Notes: generated from the letters alone by a model not told the origin. A stretch of 64,000 nt of DNA from Latilactobacillus curvatus JCM 1096 = DSM 20019 (GCF_004101845.1 NZ_CP026116.1:744001-808000), one strand, 5' to 3'; positions 1 to 8,579 are shown, counted from the stretch's first letter. Numbers and translations: made by a program.

Positions 1-8
1 CGCTTTAG

Positions 9-389
9 TTAGGGGGCTAGTTTTTTTATTGCGTAGATTTCTTCTATTAAAATGGCTTCATTTGCCACAATTATTTGGCTACCAAACCAGCCACTGATTA
101 AACCTTCCACCTTACTGGGTACAATACCTTCTATTGAACGTTCTGCTTTGTCGATTTGAACCGGATAACATTTAACAATTGCGTCATTGATGGTATTAGC
201 AATCATCTCAGCAGTCATCGCCTCAATGTGTTTTTCATTGCGCTTACGATCTTGTACGCGGTTATTCTTATCTAACACTGCCGTATGATCGCTTAAATAG
301 AACCCTTGCCATTTCATCATGCCACGATCATAATAATCATACTTCAAAAATTGATTAACCAAATTGGGATCATATTCATCATTATTCAT
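9..389 (-). CDS. YolD-like protein
   Basis: Small soluble protein of about 126 residues. Near the N-terminus it has the DRGMMKWQGFYLSDH stretch that I associate with YolD-like proteins, which are commonly encoded beside Y-family polymerases in Firmicutes. The start is the ATG at 389, because GGAGGG lies 7 nt upstream; a longer reading frame to 413 has no such site. The start overlaps the end of the polymerase gene by 8 nt, so the two are translationally coupled and belong to the same LexA-type operon. The molecular role of YolD is not settled; an accessory role for the polymerase is inference. Confidence 0.75.
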   Translation of the reverse strand: MNNDEYDPNLVNQFLKYDYYDRGMMKWQGFYLSDHTAVLDKNNRVQDRKRNEKHIEAMTAEMIANTINDAIVKCYPVQIDKAERSIEGIVPSKVEGLISGWFGSQIIVANEAILIEEIYAIKKLAP

Positions 390-1686
390 AGGCGTTCCCT
401 CCAGCATGCCCACCGACTAAGCCAGCACGCTCAATTGCAGTCGCACCTTTTACTTTGCTAGACAATTTGACCACCGATGTAAAACCGTAGCGCTTGCGAA
501 TTTCATCGACCGTGCTATCTAATTTCTGCTTTTTCAAATTAATAAACTGTGTGTCGAACATATCTAATTGTTCCGCACTATCGTCAACCAAATTGCTGCA
601 CGCAATACTAATATGCCGAATCGATTCGTGTTGCCATTCTTCACGAAAAAGTTGGATGGCATGTTTTGTGAGTTGCTGATTAGCATTAGTCGCATCAATC
701 TTCATTGAACGCCCAAAACCACCACGCGATGCATCCTCTTTTGCAGCAAATGAAAAGCCAATCCCCAGACTGATAACCGTGGTCGCCTTGTGATGCGCCC
801 TGAGACGTGCAGCCACTTGCTCTGCAATTTCCCGAATCACAACTTCAATCTCAGCTTGGATAAAATAATCGCGTGGTAATACCTGACTATTCCCATAAGA
901 CTTCTCTTTGGCCTTATATTTATGCCGTACAACGGCCCGATCAATCCCCCAACTAAACGCAAACAACTGCGCGCCCATGACACCCATTTCTTGTTTTAAC
1001 CGATAGGGATTTGTATGCGCAATATCGTACATCGAATGAATGTGTTTCTGATTCAGTTTCTCTGCCGTACGATGCCCAATTGACCAGACATCATCTAACT
1101 GGGTCACTGGCCACAGTTTATCTGGGACATCTTCATAATGCCATTCTGCAATCAAACTGTGATTCCGTTTGGCCTCAAGATCCAATGCGAGCTTGGCAAG
1201 TAGCGGATTATCGCCAATCCCCACCGTTAAATAAATGCCCGTTTCTTTTTTTACAGCCAGCTGAATTTTACGTGCGACTTCGTACGGCGTCGCTCCAAAG
1301 AGTTGCCAACTATCCGTGACATCAAGTAACGATTCATCAATGGAATACGGTTGAATATCTTCTTCTGCCGTAAATTGCTGAAAAATACGGTTAATCTTCT
1401 GGTTCACTTGGATGTACAAATTCATCTTGGGTGGCTCAATGATTAACCGCTTATCATGAATTGGAACATCCCGGGCACGCGTTACGTTACTGATACCAAA
1501 TAATTTCTTAGCCATGGGACTGGCTGCCAATACTAAACCACTGCCCGTGTTTTTCTCCGTGGACATCACCACCAAAATAGCCTTTAACGGATTCAGTTTC
1601 AACCGAACGGCCTCTACTGATGCGTAAAAAGATTTCGAATCAATCATTAAAATCACGCGGCGTAGTTCATTCTGATAGTCATACAC
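382..1686 (-). CDS. umuC: Y-family DNA polymerase (UmuC/YqjW-like)
   Basis: Translesion DNA polymerase of the ImpB/MucB/SamB family, 434 residues, a normal length for the Gram-positive UmuC/YqjW group. Residues 14-24 (MIDSKSFYASV) form the catalytic motif carrying the first metal-binding aspartate; the second acidic motif is YSIDESLLDV near residue 115. A helix-hairpin-helix-like segment (DVWSIGHRTAEKL) follows, then the little-finger region. The start is the GTG at 1686, preceded by GGGGTG at 7-nt spacing and overlapping the upstream gene's stop by 8 nt. As second gene of the operon it would be induced by DNA damage through the LexA-like box at 1991-2004. Confidence 0.88.
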   Translation of the reverse strand: MYDYQNELRRVILMIDSKSFYASVEAVRLKLNPLKAILVVMSTEKNTGSGLVLAASPMAKKLFGISNVTRARDVPIHDKRLIIEPPKMNLYIQVNQKINRIFQQFTAEEDIQPYSIDESLLDVTDSWQLFGATPYEVARKIQLAVKKETGIYLTVGIGDNPLLAKLALDLEAKRNHSLIAEWHYEDVPDKLWPVTQLDDVWSIGHRTAEKLNQKHIHSMYDIAHTNPYRLKQEMGVMGAQLFAFSWGIDRAVVRHKYKAKEKSYGNSQVLPRDYFIQAEIEVVIREIAEQVAARLRAHHKATTVISLGIGFSFAAKEDASRGGFGRSMKIDATNANQQLTKHAIQLFREEWQHESIRHISIACSNLVDDSAEQLDMFDTQFINLKKQKLDSTVDEIRKRYGFTSVVKLSSKVKGATAIERAGLVGGHAGGNAYE

Positions 1687-1948
1687 GACTCTTCACCCCA
1701 ACTTGAATCTGACGCACTTGTTCATCTAATTCGCGTTGCCACCGATTAATCTCAATCAAGGTGACGGCTGATAGATGACGATAAATAAATTGCGGAAACT
1801 TATCGCGGTTGTAGTAATAATTCATTGAGTCAATCAAATCATCACTATGATTCACCGCTAATCGCCGCAATTCTAAAACTCCAAAGCCATTTAAATATAA
1901 ACTCAATCCTGTTTGATCTAGCGTAATCACTTCTTTATTCGTATGCAT
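1679..1948 (-). CDS. Small hypothetical protein, first gene of the SOS operon
   Basis: About 89 residues, unrecognised; charged and apparently soluble. The ATG at 1948 is preferred over the GTG at 1957 because AAAGAGG lies 8 nt before the ATG. It is the promoter-proximal gene of the polymerase operon and its stop overlaps the polymerase start, so it is co-translated and probably works in the same damage response. Its function cannot be read from sequence; a regulator or accessory factor of the polymerase is only a guess. Confidence 0.6.
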   Translation of the reverse strand: MHTNKEVITLDQTGLSLYLNGFGVLELRRLAVNHSDDLIDSMNYYYNRDKFPQFIYRHLSAVTLIEINRWQRELDEQVRQIQVGVKSRV

Positions 1949-1984
1949 CAGGCACACCTCTTTAATTCATCTTATGTCCTCTTA

Positions 1985-2014
1985 ATTATACGAACATACA
2001 TTCGATTTAGTCAA
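1985..2014 (-). promoter_or_regulatory. SOS promoter with LexA-type operator
   Basis: On the minus strand a -35 TTGACT (2009-2014) and a -10 TATAAT (1985-1990) are separated by 18 nt. Within the spacer at 1991-2004 lies CGAATGTATGTTCG, matching the Gram-positive LexA (DinR) box CGAACN4GTTCG with one C-to-T change in one half-site. The operator would block polymerase binding, as expected for a UmuC-type operon. Confidence 0.8.
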
Positions 2015-2033
2015 GTGTGATTTCTCAGAGAAC

Positions 2034-2070
2034 AAAAAACGCTCAATCAAATTAAATTTGATTGAGCGTT
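2034..2070 (-). terminator. Rho-independent terminator of the LysM gene
   Basis: A 16-bp perfect inverted repeat with arms AACGCTCAATCAAATT and its complement around a single A, followed on the minus strand by a run of T. It lies 17 nt past the LysM gene stop. Confidence 0.85.
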
Positions 2071-2086
2071 AAAGGAACCTTAAATT

Positions 2087-2695
2087 TTAATACCAACCGT
2101 TACTTAACCAGAAACTCTTAGCGGCATCCCATGAACCGTAACGACTTGTTACGTATTGATCTGCGACGCGGTCTTGATTGGCTGCTGAATAGTCACCATT
2201 TAAATATGATGCGGTTAATTGATAACGGCCAATCATTTGACCGTTACGCGCTGAGTATGAACCACCAGATTCTTTTTGCGCAATCCATTCTTTCGCTGAA
2301 CTAGTTGTCGGTGCAACAGCAGCTGTTTGTTGAACTGGTGCAGCTTGCACTGTAGGTTGTGCTTGAACAACTGGTGCTGGTGTTTGAACAGCGGCTGGTT
2401 GTGCAACAACTACTGGCGTTGTCGTTTGAACAGGGGTTGCTGTTTGGTCAGTGTCGATTGTTAATTGTTCCCCGACAAAAATCATGTTGATATCTTGAAT
2501 GTTGTTTGTTGTGGCAATTTGATTGACTAAATCTGTGTTACCGGCAAATTTTTGGGCGATTGTTGATAACGTATCCCCAGTTGCAACGGTATAAGTAGTA
2601 GCGGCACTTGCTTTTGATTGACCAACGAAAAGTAATCCTGCTGTTGCAGCCGTTGTCAATGTAGCGCTAAGCAATAATGTCTTAAAAGATTTCAT
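2087..2695 (-). CDS. Secreted LysM/Apf-type cell-wall protein
   Basis: Secreted cell-surface protein of 202 residues. It has an N-terminal signal peptide (residues 1-32, cleavage probably after the ASAA region), one LysM domain at about 34-78 that would bind peptidoglycan GlcNAc, a P/Q/T/V/A-rich linker at about 80-132, and a C-terminal module from 134 (AKEWIAQKESGGSYSARNG ... NGWY). The C-terminal module matches the lactobacillar aggregation-promoting-factor-like, transglycosylase-fold surface proteins. The ESGG glutamate is the expected catalytic residue if it acts as a muralytic enzyme. Single-gene transcript ending in the palindromic terminator at 2034-2070. Confidence 0.85.
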   Translation of the reverse strand: MKSFKTLLLSATLTTAATAGLLFVGQSKASAATTYTVATGDTLSTIAQKFAGNTDLVNQIATTNNIQDINMIFVGEQLTIDTDQTATPVQTTTPVVVAQPAAVQTPAPVVQAQPTVQAAPVQQTAAVAPTTSSAKEWIAQKESGGSYSARNGQMIGRYQLTASYLNGDYSAANQDRVADQYVTSRYGSWDAAKSFWLSNGWY

Positions 2696-2869
2696 GTAAT
2701 AGATGTGCTCCTTGTTGTTTTGATTTATTAACGTGGGACTAATATACCATCTTATATTCGCTTGTACATGTCAAAACCATAACAATTGATGACAAACAGG
2801 TAACAAAATGACGGCAATTCCCGCGCTAATTGTAATGCACACCGCTTACTTGACTGCTATTACACAAAT

Positions 2870-2901
2870 AACGCCTAGGACAATCTTCTGTCCTAGGCGT
2901 T
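2870..2901 (-). terminator. Terminator downstream of kup
   Basis: Perfect 13-bp stem AACGCCTAGGACA with a 6-nt loop, 20 nt beyond the kup stop. The T-tract on the minus strand is interrupted, so it may be a weaker or bidirectional terminator. Confidence 0.7.
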
Positions 2902-2920
2902 ATAAACTAATTTATTGATG

Positions 2921-4954
2921 TTATTCACGACGTTTTAAATGATACTTAGAGACCGATTTTTGGCGGCCAAGAACTAGCGGAATACGTTCCACGAACACAT
3001 CACTATAGTCCAATCCAAACCATGAAGCCGGTGTATCAGTGAATTTTTCTAACCATAAACGCATTTGAACAATCCCTTTATCCATTGCTCGAATTTGAGT
3101 TGCTGGTGATAAATCTTCTTGCATGATCACAAACGAGAAATCGCCAACGTTCCGATTTGGAATTGTTGTGTAGCGTTGTGGTTGTGCTGGTAATTCTCCC
3201 CGATGAATCATTTCTTGAATGATTTGACGAATAAAGATGTTCACTTTTTGTTCCATCTTAAAGCCTAGATACAACTGAACGTTGACAATGTAGTCCGTCC
3301 CAAGCGTATCTGCGGTATATTCTGCCGTATACGGTTCATCAGTAACATTGACCGCAACAAACCAGTAAACTTGCGCCCGTTTTGGTCGTTTATCCAAAAT
3401 AGAATAAAGAATATTCTTCTTAACCATATTCTTTTCATATGGTTTATTCTGTGGTTTTGAAAGATAAACCAAATTAGTCGTATACATAGCTAACGCTGTA
3501 TCGTCTCGCAAATCATGTAGTTGTTGTTTATAAGCTAGTAATGAAACCGTACTTGCCTTGAAAGTATTACTTTCCTTAATCGTATTACTACGATACCAAA
3601 CAAACATGATCGATAGAATAAACGCCGCAATTAAGACTGTCACGTAACCACCATGCATGAATTTAGCAGCACTTGAGATGAAGAAAATAACTTCAATTGT
3701 CCCGAAGAAGATGAGTACCAAATAAGCCAATACCCATTTCTTCTCGCGGCGTCCCAAGTAATGGAATAGCAAGATAGTTGTCATTAACATTGTAATCGTA
3801 ATCGCCAAACCGTAGGCAGCTTCCATGTGCGCTGAGTTCTTAAAATAGAAAACAACCATTAAACAAACCGCCCATAGAATCCAGTTAACGATTGAAATAT
3901 AGAGTTGCCCTTTTAACTTAGCCGGATAATCGACCTTAATTCGTGGTAAGAGGCGCAACTTGATTGCTTCTGATACTAAGGTATATGACCCTGAAATTAA
4001 GGCTTGTGATGCAATAATCGCCGCAATTGTAGCCAGTAAAATCGCTGGGACCTTTAATTGGGCTGGCATCACTTCAAAGAATGGATTGAAATCAGAAATA
4101 TGTTGATATGCCGCAATATCTTTATGTTGTAATAACCAAACACCTTGTCCAAAGTAATTCAACACTAAACAAAGCGCAATGTATGGCCAACTACCATAGA
4201 TATTCAACCGCCCAACGTGCCCCATATCCGAATAAAGTGCTTCAGCCCCCGTAGTTGCCAAGAAAACACTGCCTAAAATTAGAATCCCCACCTTATTCTC
4301 AGGGCTAAACAGTAGTTCAATCGCATAATACGGATTGAGTGCCTTGAGCATCGTTAGATCCCCCATTAAGTTAACCAAACCAATGCCACCAATAAAGGTA
4401 AACCAAATTAACATAATGGGACCAAAAGATTTACCGATTAGATCAGTCCCAAATTTCTGAATGAAAAATAAGACCGATAAGATCGAGACCGTCAATAAAA
4501 TCACCTGATCTTGATTATTAATTAAAACGTTCCCATTAATTGGCAAACCCTTTAACCCTTCAATCGCCGTCGTGACTGTCACAGCAGGTGTTAACATCCC
4601 ATCCGCTAATAACGTCGCCCCACCAATAATCGCGGGAATCACGAGCCACTTAGCTTGCTTACGAATCAAAGTGTACAGTGCAAAAATCCCACCTTCACCA
4701 TTATTATCCGCACGCAATGCAATCATGACGTACTTGACGGTCGTCATCAACATTAACGTCCAAAAGACAAGCGAAATACTGCCGATGATAAAATCGCGGC
4801 TGATGTTTGCCAAACCGCCATTCCCCTCAACAATTGATTTCATAACATATAATGGCGACGTTCCAATATCACCGTAAACGACGCCCATCGTAATCAAAAT
4901 CCCTGCAACTGATAATTTATGTCCAGTTGTTTGTTTAGTTGTCTTTAATTTCAT
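2921..4954 (-). CDS. kup: KUP-family potassium uptake protein
   Basis: Proton-coupled potassium importer of the KUP/HAK/KT family, 677 residues, full length. The signature GVVYGDIGTSPLYV is at about residues 25-38. About twelve membrane segments span residues 15-460, followed by a roughly 220-residue cytoplasmic C-terminal domain. AAGGAAG lies 9 nt before the ATG. It is monocistronic between its own promoter region and the hairpin at 2870-2901. I saw no c-di-AMP (ydaO) riboswitch in the upstream gap before the divergent small gene. Confidence 0.95.
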   Translation of the reverse strand: MKLKTTKQTTGHKLSVAGILITMGVVYGDIGTSPLYVMKSIVEGNGGLANISRDFIIGSISLVFWTLMLMTTVKYVMIALRADNNGEGGIFALYTLIRKQAKWLVIPAIIGGATLLADGMLTPAVTVTTAIEGLKGLPINGNVLINNQDQVILLTVSILSVLFFIQKFGTDLIGKSFGPIMLIWFTFIGGIGLVNLMGDLTMLKALNPYYAIELLFSPENKVGILILGSVFLATTGAEALYSDMGHVGRLNIYGSWPYIALCLVLNYFGQGVWLLQHKDIAAYQHISDFNPFFEVMPAQLKVPAILLATIAAIIASQALISGSYTLVSEAIKLRLLPRIKVDYPAKLKGQLYISIVNWILWAVCLMVVFYFKNSAHMEAAYGLAITITMLMTTILLFHYLGRREKKWVLAYLVLIFFGTIEVIFFISSAAKFMHGGYVTVLIAAFILSIMFVWYRSNTIKESNTFKASTVSLLAYKQQLHDLRDDTALAMYTTNLVYLSKPQNKPYEKNMVKKNILYSILDKRPKRAQVYWFVAVNVTDEPYTAEYTADTLGTDYIVNVQLYLGFKMEQKVNIFIRQIIQEMIHRGELPAQPQRYTTIPNRNVGDFSFVIMQEDLSPATQIRAMDKGIVQMRLWLEKFTDTPASWFGLDYSDVFVERIPLVLGRQKSVSKYHLKRRE

Positions 4955-5033
4955 GATTTGTTACTTCCTTATACTCCAATATAGCATTATCGTAGCTTGT
5001 TCCAGATTGAAAGTCCAGTCTTATCATCAATAA

Positions 5034-5063
5034 TTATCAATCCACTGTATTCCATGCTATAAT
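5034..5063 (+). promoter_or_regulatory. Promoter of the 55-residue membrane protein
   Basis: TTATCA (5034-5039), an 18-nt spacer, then TATAAT (5058-5063) preceded by TGC, an extended -10. It lies 30 nt before the small gene start. Confidence 0.6.
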
Positions 5064-5092
5064 AGGGACACTGAAACAAGCGAGGGATACAA

Positions 5093-5260
5093 ATGAAAGA
5101 TAAACGTCAATTTGAAATTGCTAAGAAGCAATACAAGAAACTAGCGAACCGACCACTATCAAAGGAACGTAAGAAAGCTGTTAGTACCGCTTCAACTTAC
5201 ATGTTCACAATCTTAGTTGTGGCCTTTATTCTATTGGTTATTTACTTGTTCGTTCACTAA
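5093..5260 (+). CDS. Small single-span membrane protein (55 aa)
   Basis: ATG preceded by GAGGGA; 55 codons. The first 33 residues are very basic (MKDKRQFEIAKKQYKKLAN...). They are followed by one hydrophobic helix at about residues 36-54 (MFTILVVAFILLVIYLFV) and a two-residue tail, giving a predicted N-in, tail-anchored-like topology. It has its own promoter and a strong terminator directly at the stop, supporting a real small gene. I do not recognise the family. Confidence 0.7.
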   Translation: MKDKRQFEIAKKQYKKLANRPLSKERKKAVSTASTYMFTILVVAFILLVIYLFVH

Positions 5261-5284
5261 AACTGCGTAAGCAGTTTTTTTTTT
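5259..5284 (+). terminator. Terminator of the small membrane protein gene
   Basis: AAAACTGC-GTAA-GCAGTTTT stem-loop with a ten-T tract, starting in the stop codon of the 55-codon gene. Confidence 0.85.
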
Positions 5285-5404
5285 CGTATTTTTTTGCAGA
5301 ACATATATTGAATATTATTTTTCGTACGTATATAATTAAATAAATAGCTTTTTAAGCTTAAATTACTACAAAAAACGCGAACATTATCGAGAAAGGCGGC
5401 TCTC

Positions 5405-5884
5405 ATGCCCTCAAAAAAACAAGTTTATCTCGCTGGCCCATTTTTTAGCCCCGAACAAAACGATCGGTTAGATCAAGTGGCTGATTTACTCATTAAAAAC
5501 CCAACGATTGATGCTGATTCACTTTTCAAACCAGGCCAACACCCTTATCCTGATGCAGAATTCGGTACTTTCGAATGGCAAGTCGCTACTTTTAATGTTG
5601 ATACGCGTCAAATTGACCAAGCAGATGTCGTAGTCGCTGTTATGGATTTTAAATCTGAAGAAGGCGAATTCGAACCTGATTCCGGTACCATGTGGGAATG
5701 TGGTTATGCTTTTGCCCACAATAAACCAGTGATTCTCGCTCGTTTTCGTGATAATTTACCAATTAACCTGATGTTGGCTGGTTCTGCAACGGCCATCTTC
5801 AATGGTGAAGCGGATATTGAAAACTTAGCGACTTATGATTTCTTTGAATTACACAATAAATATGTCCAAACAGATATCTTTTAA
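5405..5884 (+). CDS. ntd: Nucleoside 2-deoxyribosyltransferase
   Basis: Purine/pyrimidine salvage enzyme that transfers 2-deoxyribose between nucleobases, typical of lactobacilli; 159 residues, the family length. YLAGPFF at 8-14 is the N-terminal nucleotide-binding strand. The motif PDSGTMWECG (91-100) places the nucleophilic glutamate at residue 98, the position known for the Lactobacillus enzyme. Asp92 is the expected second active-site acid. It ends at a bidirectional terminator shared with the convergent glucosidase gene. Confidence 0.93.
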   Translation: MPSKKQVYLAGPFFSPEQNDRLDQVADLLIKNPTIDADSLFKPGQHPYPDAEFGTFEWQVATFNVDTRQIDQADVVVAVMDFKSEEGEFEPDSGTMWECGYAFAHNKPVILARFRDNLPINLMLAGSATAIFNGEADIENLATYDFFELHNKYVQTDIF

Positions 5885-5888
5885 CTCA

Positions 5889-5924
5889 AAAAAGAACCGA
5901 CTGATGCGTCGGTTCTTTTTCTTT
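5889..5924. terminator. Bidirectional terminator between ntd and bgl
   Basis: AAGAACCGAC and GTCGGTTCTT arms (5892-5916) with T-tracts on both strands, between two converging genes. Confidence 0.85.
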
Positions 5925-5927
5925 GGC

Positions 5928-7301
5928 CTAAAAGCCGTTATTCTCGCTCAATTCACGGTACCATCGACCACTCTTCTTCATCGTGCGCTTTGCCTCATGG
6001 TCCAAATCAACACGGTAGAAACCATAACGATTCCGATAACCATTTAACCAAGACCAACAATCATTGAAGGTCCAAGTATGGTACCCAAAACAACTGCTGC
6101 CGGCTTCAATTGCGCGATGTAGCTGTGTCAGATGTTCTTGCATAAATTCAATCCGATAATCATCTTGAATTTGCCCATCTTCACCCATAAAGCGTTCTTC
6201 ATCGGCAACACCCATTCCGTTTTCAGAAACGTACCACGGAATGTTGTGATAATCATTTTTCATCATCATTGCCACATCGTACAATGCTTCTGGATAAATC
6301 TCCCATCCACGATATGGATTAATCTTCTGTTCTGGCCAAATATAATTAGCATATAAGTCTTCCGGTGTTTGTGCTGGGAACTTCGGATTCTCTGGTGCTT
6401 GAACCCGCATTGGTTGATAGTAGTTCACGCCGATAAAATCGACACAATGATCGGCAATCAATTGCCGGTCGCCTTTTTTCGTCATTGGTAATAACTCATG
6501 TTTTGTTAAGAGGTTAATTAATTCTTCTGGAATAACGCCCAAAACAGTTGGGTCTAGAAAACTCTTAGCGAGTAGTAAGTCAGCATTTTGTTTAGCCATT
6601 AAATCCTCTGGTGCATCACTCTTAGCGTAAGCTGGCGTGATATTTAAAATAATGCCGATCTGACCATCCGGCTTCACTTTTCTAAATTCAGCAACAGCTG
6701 CTGTATGCGCCATCAAGGTATGGTAGCCAACCTGAACAGCCTTCTTGAAGTCAACAATGTCTGGATAATGATAGCCCGTTAAGTAACCACATTCGATATG
6801 CACGATAGGCTCATTAAAAGTCGTCCAGCGATCAACCAAGTCACCAAACAATTCAAACGCAGTTTTTGCGTAGAATGCAAAGGCATCAACTGATTCGCGT
6901 GTCTCCCAACCGCCCTTTTCCATTAGCCACCAAGGCATATCGAAATGGAACAGATTAATGATCGGTGTAATGTCTGCATCACGTAAGCGCTTAAAATAAT
7001 CCCGATAAAAATCAACCGCTACTTGATTAACATGTTTGCCATCGGGCATTAATCGCGTCCAAGCAATCGATGTCCGAAATGAGTTCAAACCAATCTTTTG
7101 CATATTTTCAACGTCTTCACGATACAACCGATAAGTATCACTAGCCGTGTCAGGCCCTTGATCGCTATTAAACTTATCAGGTTGCATCTCAAACCATTTG
7201 TCCCAGGTTGATGGGGACTTACCATAACTTAGGGAGTATCCTTCTGATTGAGGTGCGGATGTTGCTGCTCCCCACATAAAATGCTCTGGAAATTTAATCA
7301 T
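5928..7301 (-). CDS. GH1 6-phospho-beta-glucosidase
   Basis: Glycoside hydrolase family 1, 457 residues, cytoplasmic. It has the N-terminal signature FMWGAATSAPQSEG, the acid/base glutamate in TTFNEP (about residue 165) and the nucleophile in VSENGMG (about 360). The C-terminal NGYRNRYGF segment occupies the position of the phosphate-binding loop in 6-phospho-enzymes, so beta-glucosides brought in by a PTS are the likely substrate. No PTS gene is adjacent. Whether glucosides or galactosides are preferred cannot be told here. Confidence 0.88.
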   Translation of the reverse strand: MIKFPEHFMWGAATSAPQSEGYSLSYGKSPSTWDKWFEMQPDKFNSDQGPDTASDTYRLYREDVENMQKIGLNSFRTSIAWTRLMPDGKHVNQVAVDFYRDYFKRLRDADITPIINLFHFDMPWWLMEKGGWETRESVDAFAFYAKTAFELFGDLVDRWTTFNEPIVHIECGYLTGYHYPDIVDFKKAVQVGYHTLMAHTAAVAEFRKVKPDGQIGIILNITPAYAKSDAPEDLMAKQNADLLLAKSFLDPTVLGVIPEELINLLTKHELLPMTKKGDRQLIADHCVDFIGVNYYQPMRVQAPENPKFPAQTPEDLYANYIWPEQKINPYRGWEIYPEALYDVAMMMKNDYHNIPWYVSENGMGVADEERFMGEDGQIQDDYRIEFMQEHLTQLHRAIEAGSSCFGYHTWTFNDCWSWLNGYRNRYGFYRVDLDHEAKRTMKKSGRWYRELSENNGF

Positions 7302-7501
7302 AAACGCTACTCTCCTTAAATGTAATCGCCAACATTTTATATTGTACCATTTCTCTAAAGTGGTCGCACACCTTTCTCAGTCGATTATTTAATATGCGTA
7401 CCTCCGAAATATTATACACGTTAAATAAATTGCAGACTGAGATTAATAATATGCATTATTATAAAATAATTTATTTTTTTAGGGTTTTACACGTAAAAGG
7501 G

Positions 7502-7531
7502 TTGTAAACTCCCGTTATTTTATGATATATT
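7502..7531 (+). promoter_or_regulatory. Candidate promoter of a small RNA
   Basis: TTGTAA (7502-7507), an 18-nt spacer and TATATT (7526-7531) on the plus strand. No plus-strand protein gene follows before a strong terminator at 7587-7635. Confidence 0.45.
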
Positions 7532-7537
7532 CAATAA

Positions 7538-7635
7538 CAGAAATGATTAATACTCCCCCAAGTAAGATCATTTCAATATTCAGAAGATACTCGGTATAGG
7601 CCTTTTCCAATTAAGGTTTATGCCGGGTATTTTTT
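7538..7635 (+). ncRNA. Candidate ~100-nt small RNA with C-rich loop
   Basis: The 386-nt gap between two minus-strand genes holds a plus-strand unit with no coding potential. From 7540, GAAATGAT pairs with ATCATTTC at 7567-7574 and exposes a 19-nt loop containing CTCCCCC, which could pair with ribosome-binding sites. The unit ends in a 12-bp stem (7587-7598 with 7619-7630, two G-U pairs, inner CCTT/AAGG stem) followed by a T-run at 7630-7635. This architecture (promoter, C-rich loop, terminator) is that of trans-acting small RNAs in Firmicutes. Expression is not shown by sequence. Confidence 0.5.
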
Positions 7636-7646
7636 GATTTGAAAGC

Positions 7647-7675
7647 AAAAAAAATAGTCCTGACGGACTATTTTT
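7647..7675 (-). terminator. Terminator of glpF
   Basis: AATAGTCC-GTCA-GGACTATT stem with a T-tract on the minus strand, just after the glpF stop. Confidence 0.85.
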
Positions 7676-7687
7676 AGAAGCGGTTTG

Positions 7688-8407
7688 TTATGCAAAAATC
7701 ATTTGGAAAATACCTGCGCCACAGATGGCACCGATAATTGGTGCAACAACTGGCACCCAAGCGTAACTCCATTGTGAGTCGCCTTTGTTCTTAAGCGGTG
7801 TGAACATATGCACCAAACGTGGGCCTAAATCACGAGCAGGATTTAAAGCTGGTCCTGTTGGGCCACCTAATGAAGCAACTAATGTCATCACCAATAAACC
7901 AACAACAATATGGCCGGCAGCGCCAAACTTACCTGCACCAATTGCTAAAGCACCGAAAACTAAGATCAATGTGCCTAAAAATTCATTTACAAAACCATTC
8001 ATCCGGCTATGAGCAGCATCGATTGTTACGAATGAGCCCAAGATGCCTTCTTGGTTTGTTGTGCGATCATAATATGGTTTGTAAGCAGCAACCAATAATA
8101 ATTGACCAACCATTGCACCCAAGAATTGAACAATGATGTATGGTAAAACATTTTCCCAAGGGAATAAGCCCATCACTGCAAAACTTAATGTAACAGCTGG
8201 ATTAAGATGGTTACCGGAAATGCTCCCAAACATAACGGCAGGAATCATAACCCCACAACCATATCCAAAAGCGATTAAAAACCAATCACTACTAAAACCT
8301 TTTGTTCCTTTTAATTCAACGTTGGCTACTGCCCCGTTACCAAAAATAATCATAATTGCAGTTCCAATAAATTCGGCAGCCAAACGGGTTGTCAAAGAAG
8401 CGTCCAC
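7688..8407 (-). CDS. glpF: Glycerol facilitator / aquaglyceroporin
   Basis: MIP-family channel of 239 residues with six membrane helices and two half-helices. Both signature loops are visible: NHLNPAVT at about 66-73 and GPALNPARDLGPR at about 188-200. The D after the second NPA box, and glycine-rich pore positions, fit the glycerol-conducting GlpF group rather than strict aquaporins. The start is a GTG with TAGGAGGA upstream. It is a lone gene, not linked to glpK/glpD here. Aquaporin, dihydroxyacetone or lactate permeation cannot be excluded. Confidence 0.92.
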   Translation of the reverse strand: MDASLTTRLAAEFIGTAIMIIFGNGAVANVELKGTKGFSSDWFLIAFGYGCGVMIPAVMFGSISGNHLNPAVTLSFAVMGLFPWENVLPYIIVQFLGAMVGQLLLVAAYKPYYDRTTNQEGILGSFVTIDAAHSRMNGFVNEFLGTLILVFGALAIGAGKFGAAGHIVVGLLVMTLVASLGGPTGPALNPARDLGPRLVHMFTPLKNKGDSQWSYAWVPVVAPIIGAICGAGIFQMIFA

Positions 8408-8426
8408 TACTATTCCTCCTATAAAT

Positions 8427-8528
8427 GATTCATATTTTTACGTATCATATTATAATACGGGAAAATGCAAGGAAAAACAATTGACTTTTCTGTTTAAATC
8501 CCTTTCATGAGAAGATTCATATTTTTAC
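8427..8528. repeat. 15-bp direct repeat pair upstream of glpF
   Basis: GATTCATATTTTTAC occurs at 8427-8441 and again at 8514-8528, 87 bp apart, in the divergent region between glpF and the next plus-strand gene. It may be a pair of binding sites for a regulator; no regulator is identified. Confidence 0.5.
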
Positions 8529-8549
8529 AGACCTTTCTGTAAATTTGAC

Positions 8550-8579
8550 TTGCTAATATCTCATAAAATGGGATAATAT
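8550..8579 (+). promoter_or_regulatory. Promoter of the membrane protein gene at 8636
   Basis: TTGCTA (8550-8555), 18-nt spacer, TAATAT (8574-8579). Confidence 0.5.

Noticed and set aside
1011-1319. Plus-strand open frame within the polymerase gene
   Set aside because: It lies wholly antisense to an intact, motif-bearing gene and has no ribosome binding site or recognisable sequence.
4955-5057. c-di-AMP riboswitch before kup
   Set aside because: The gap is too short and shows none of the expected conserved blocks.
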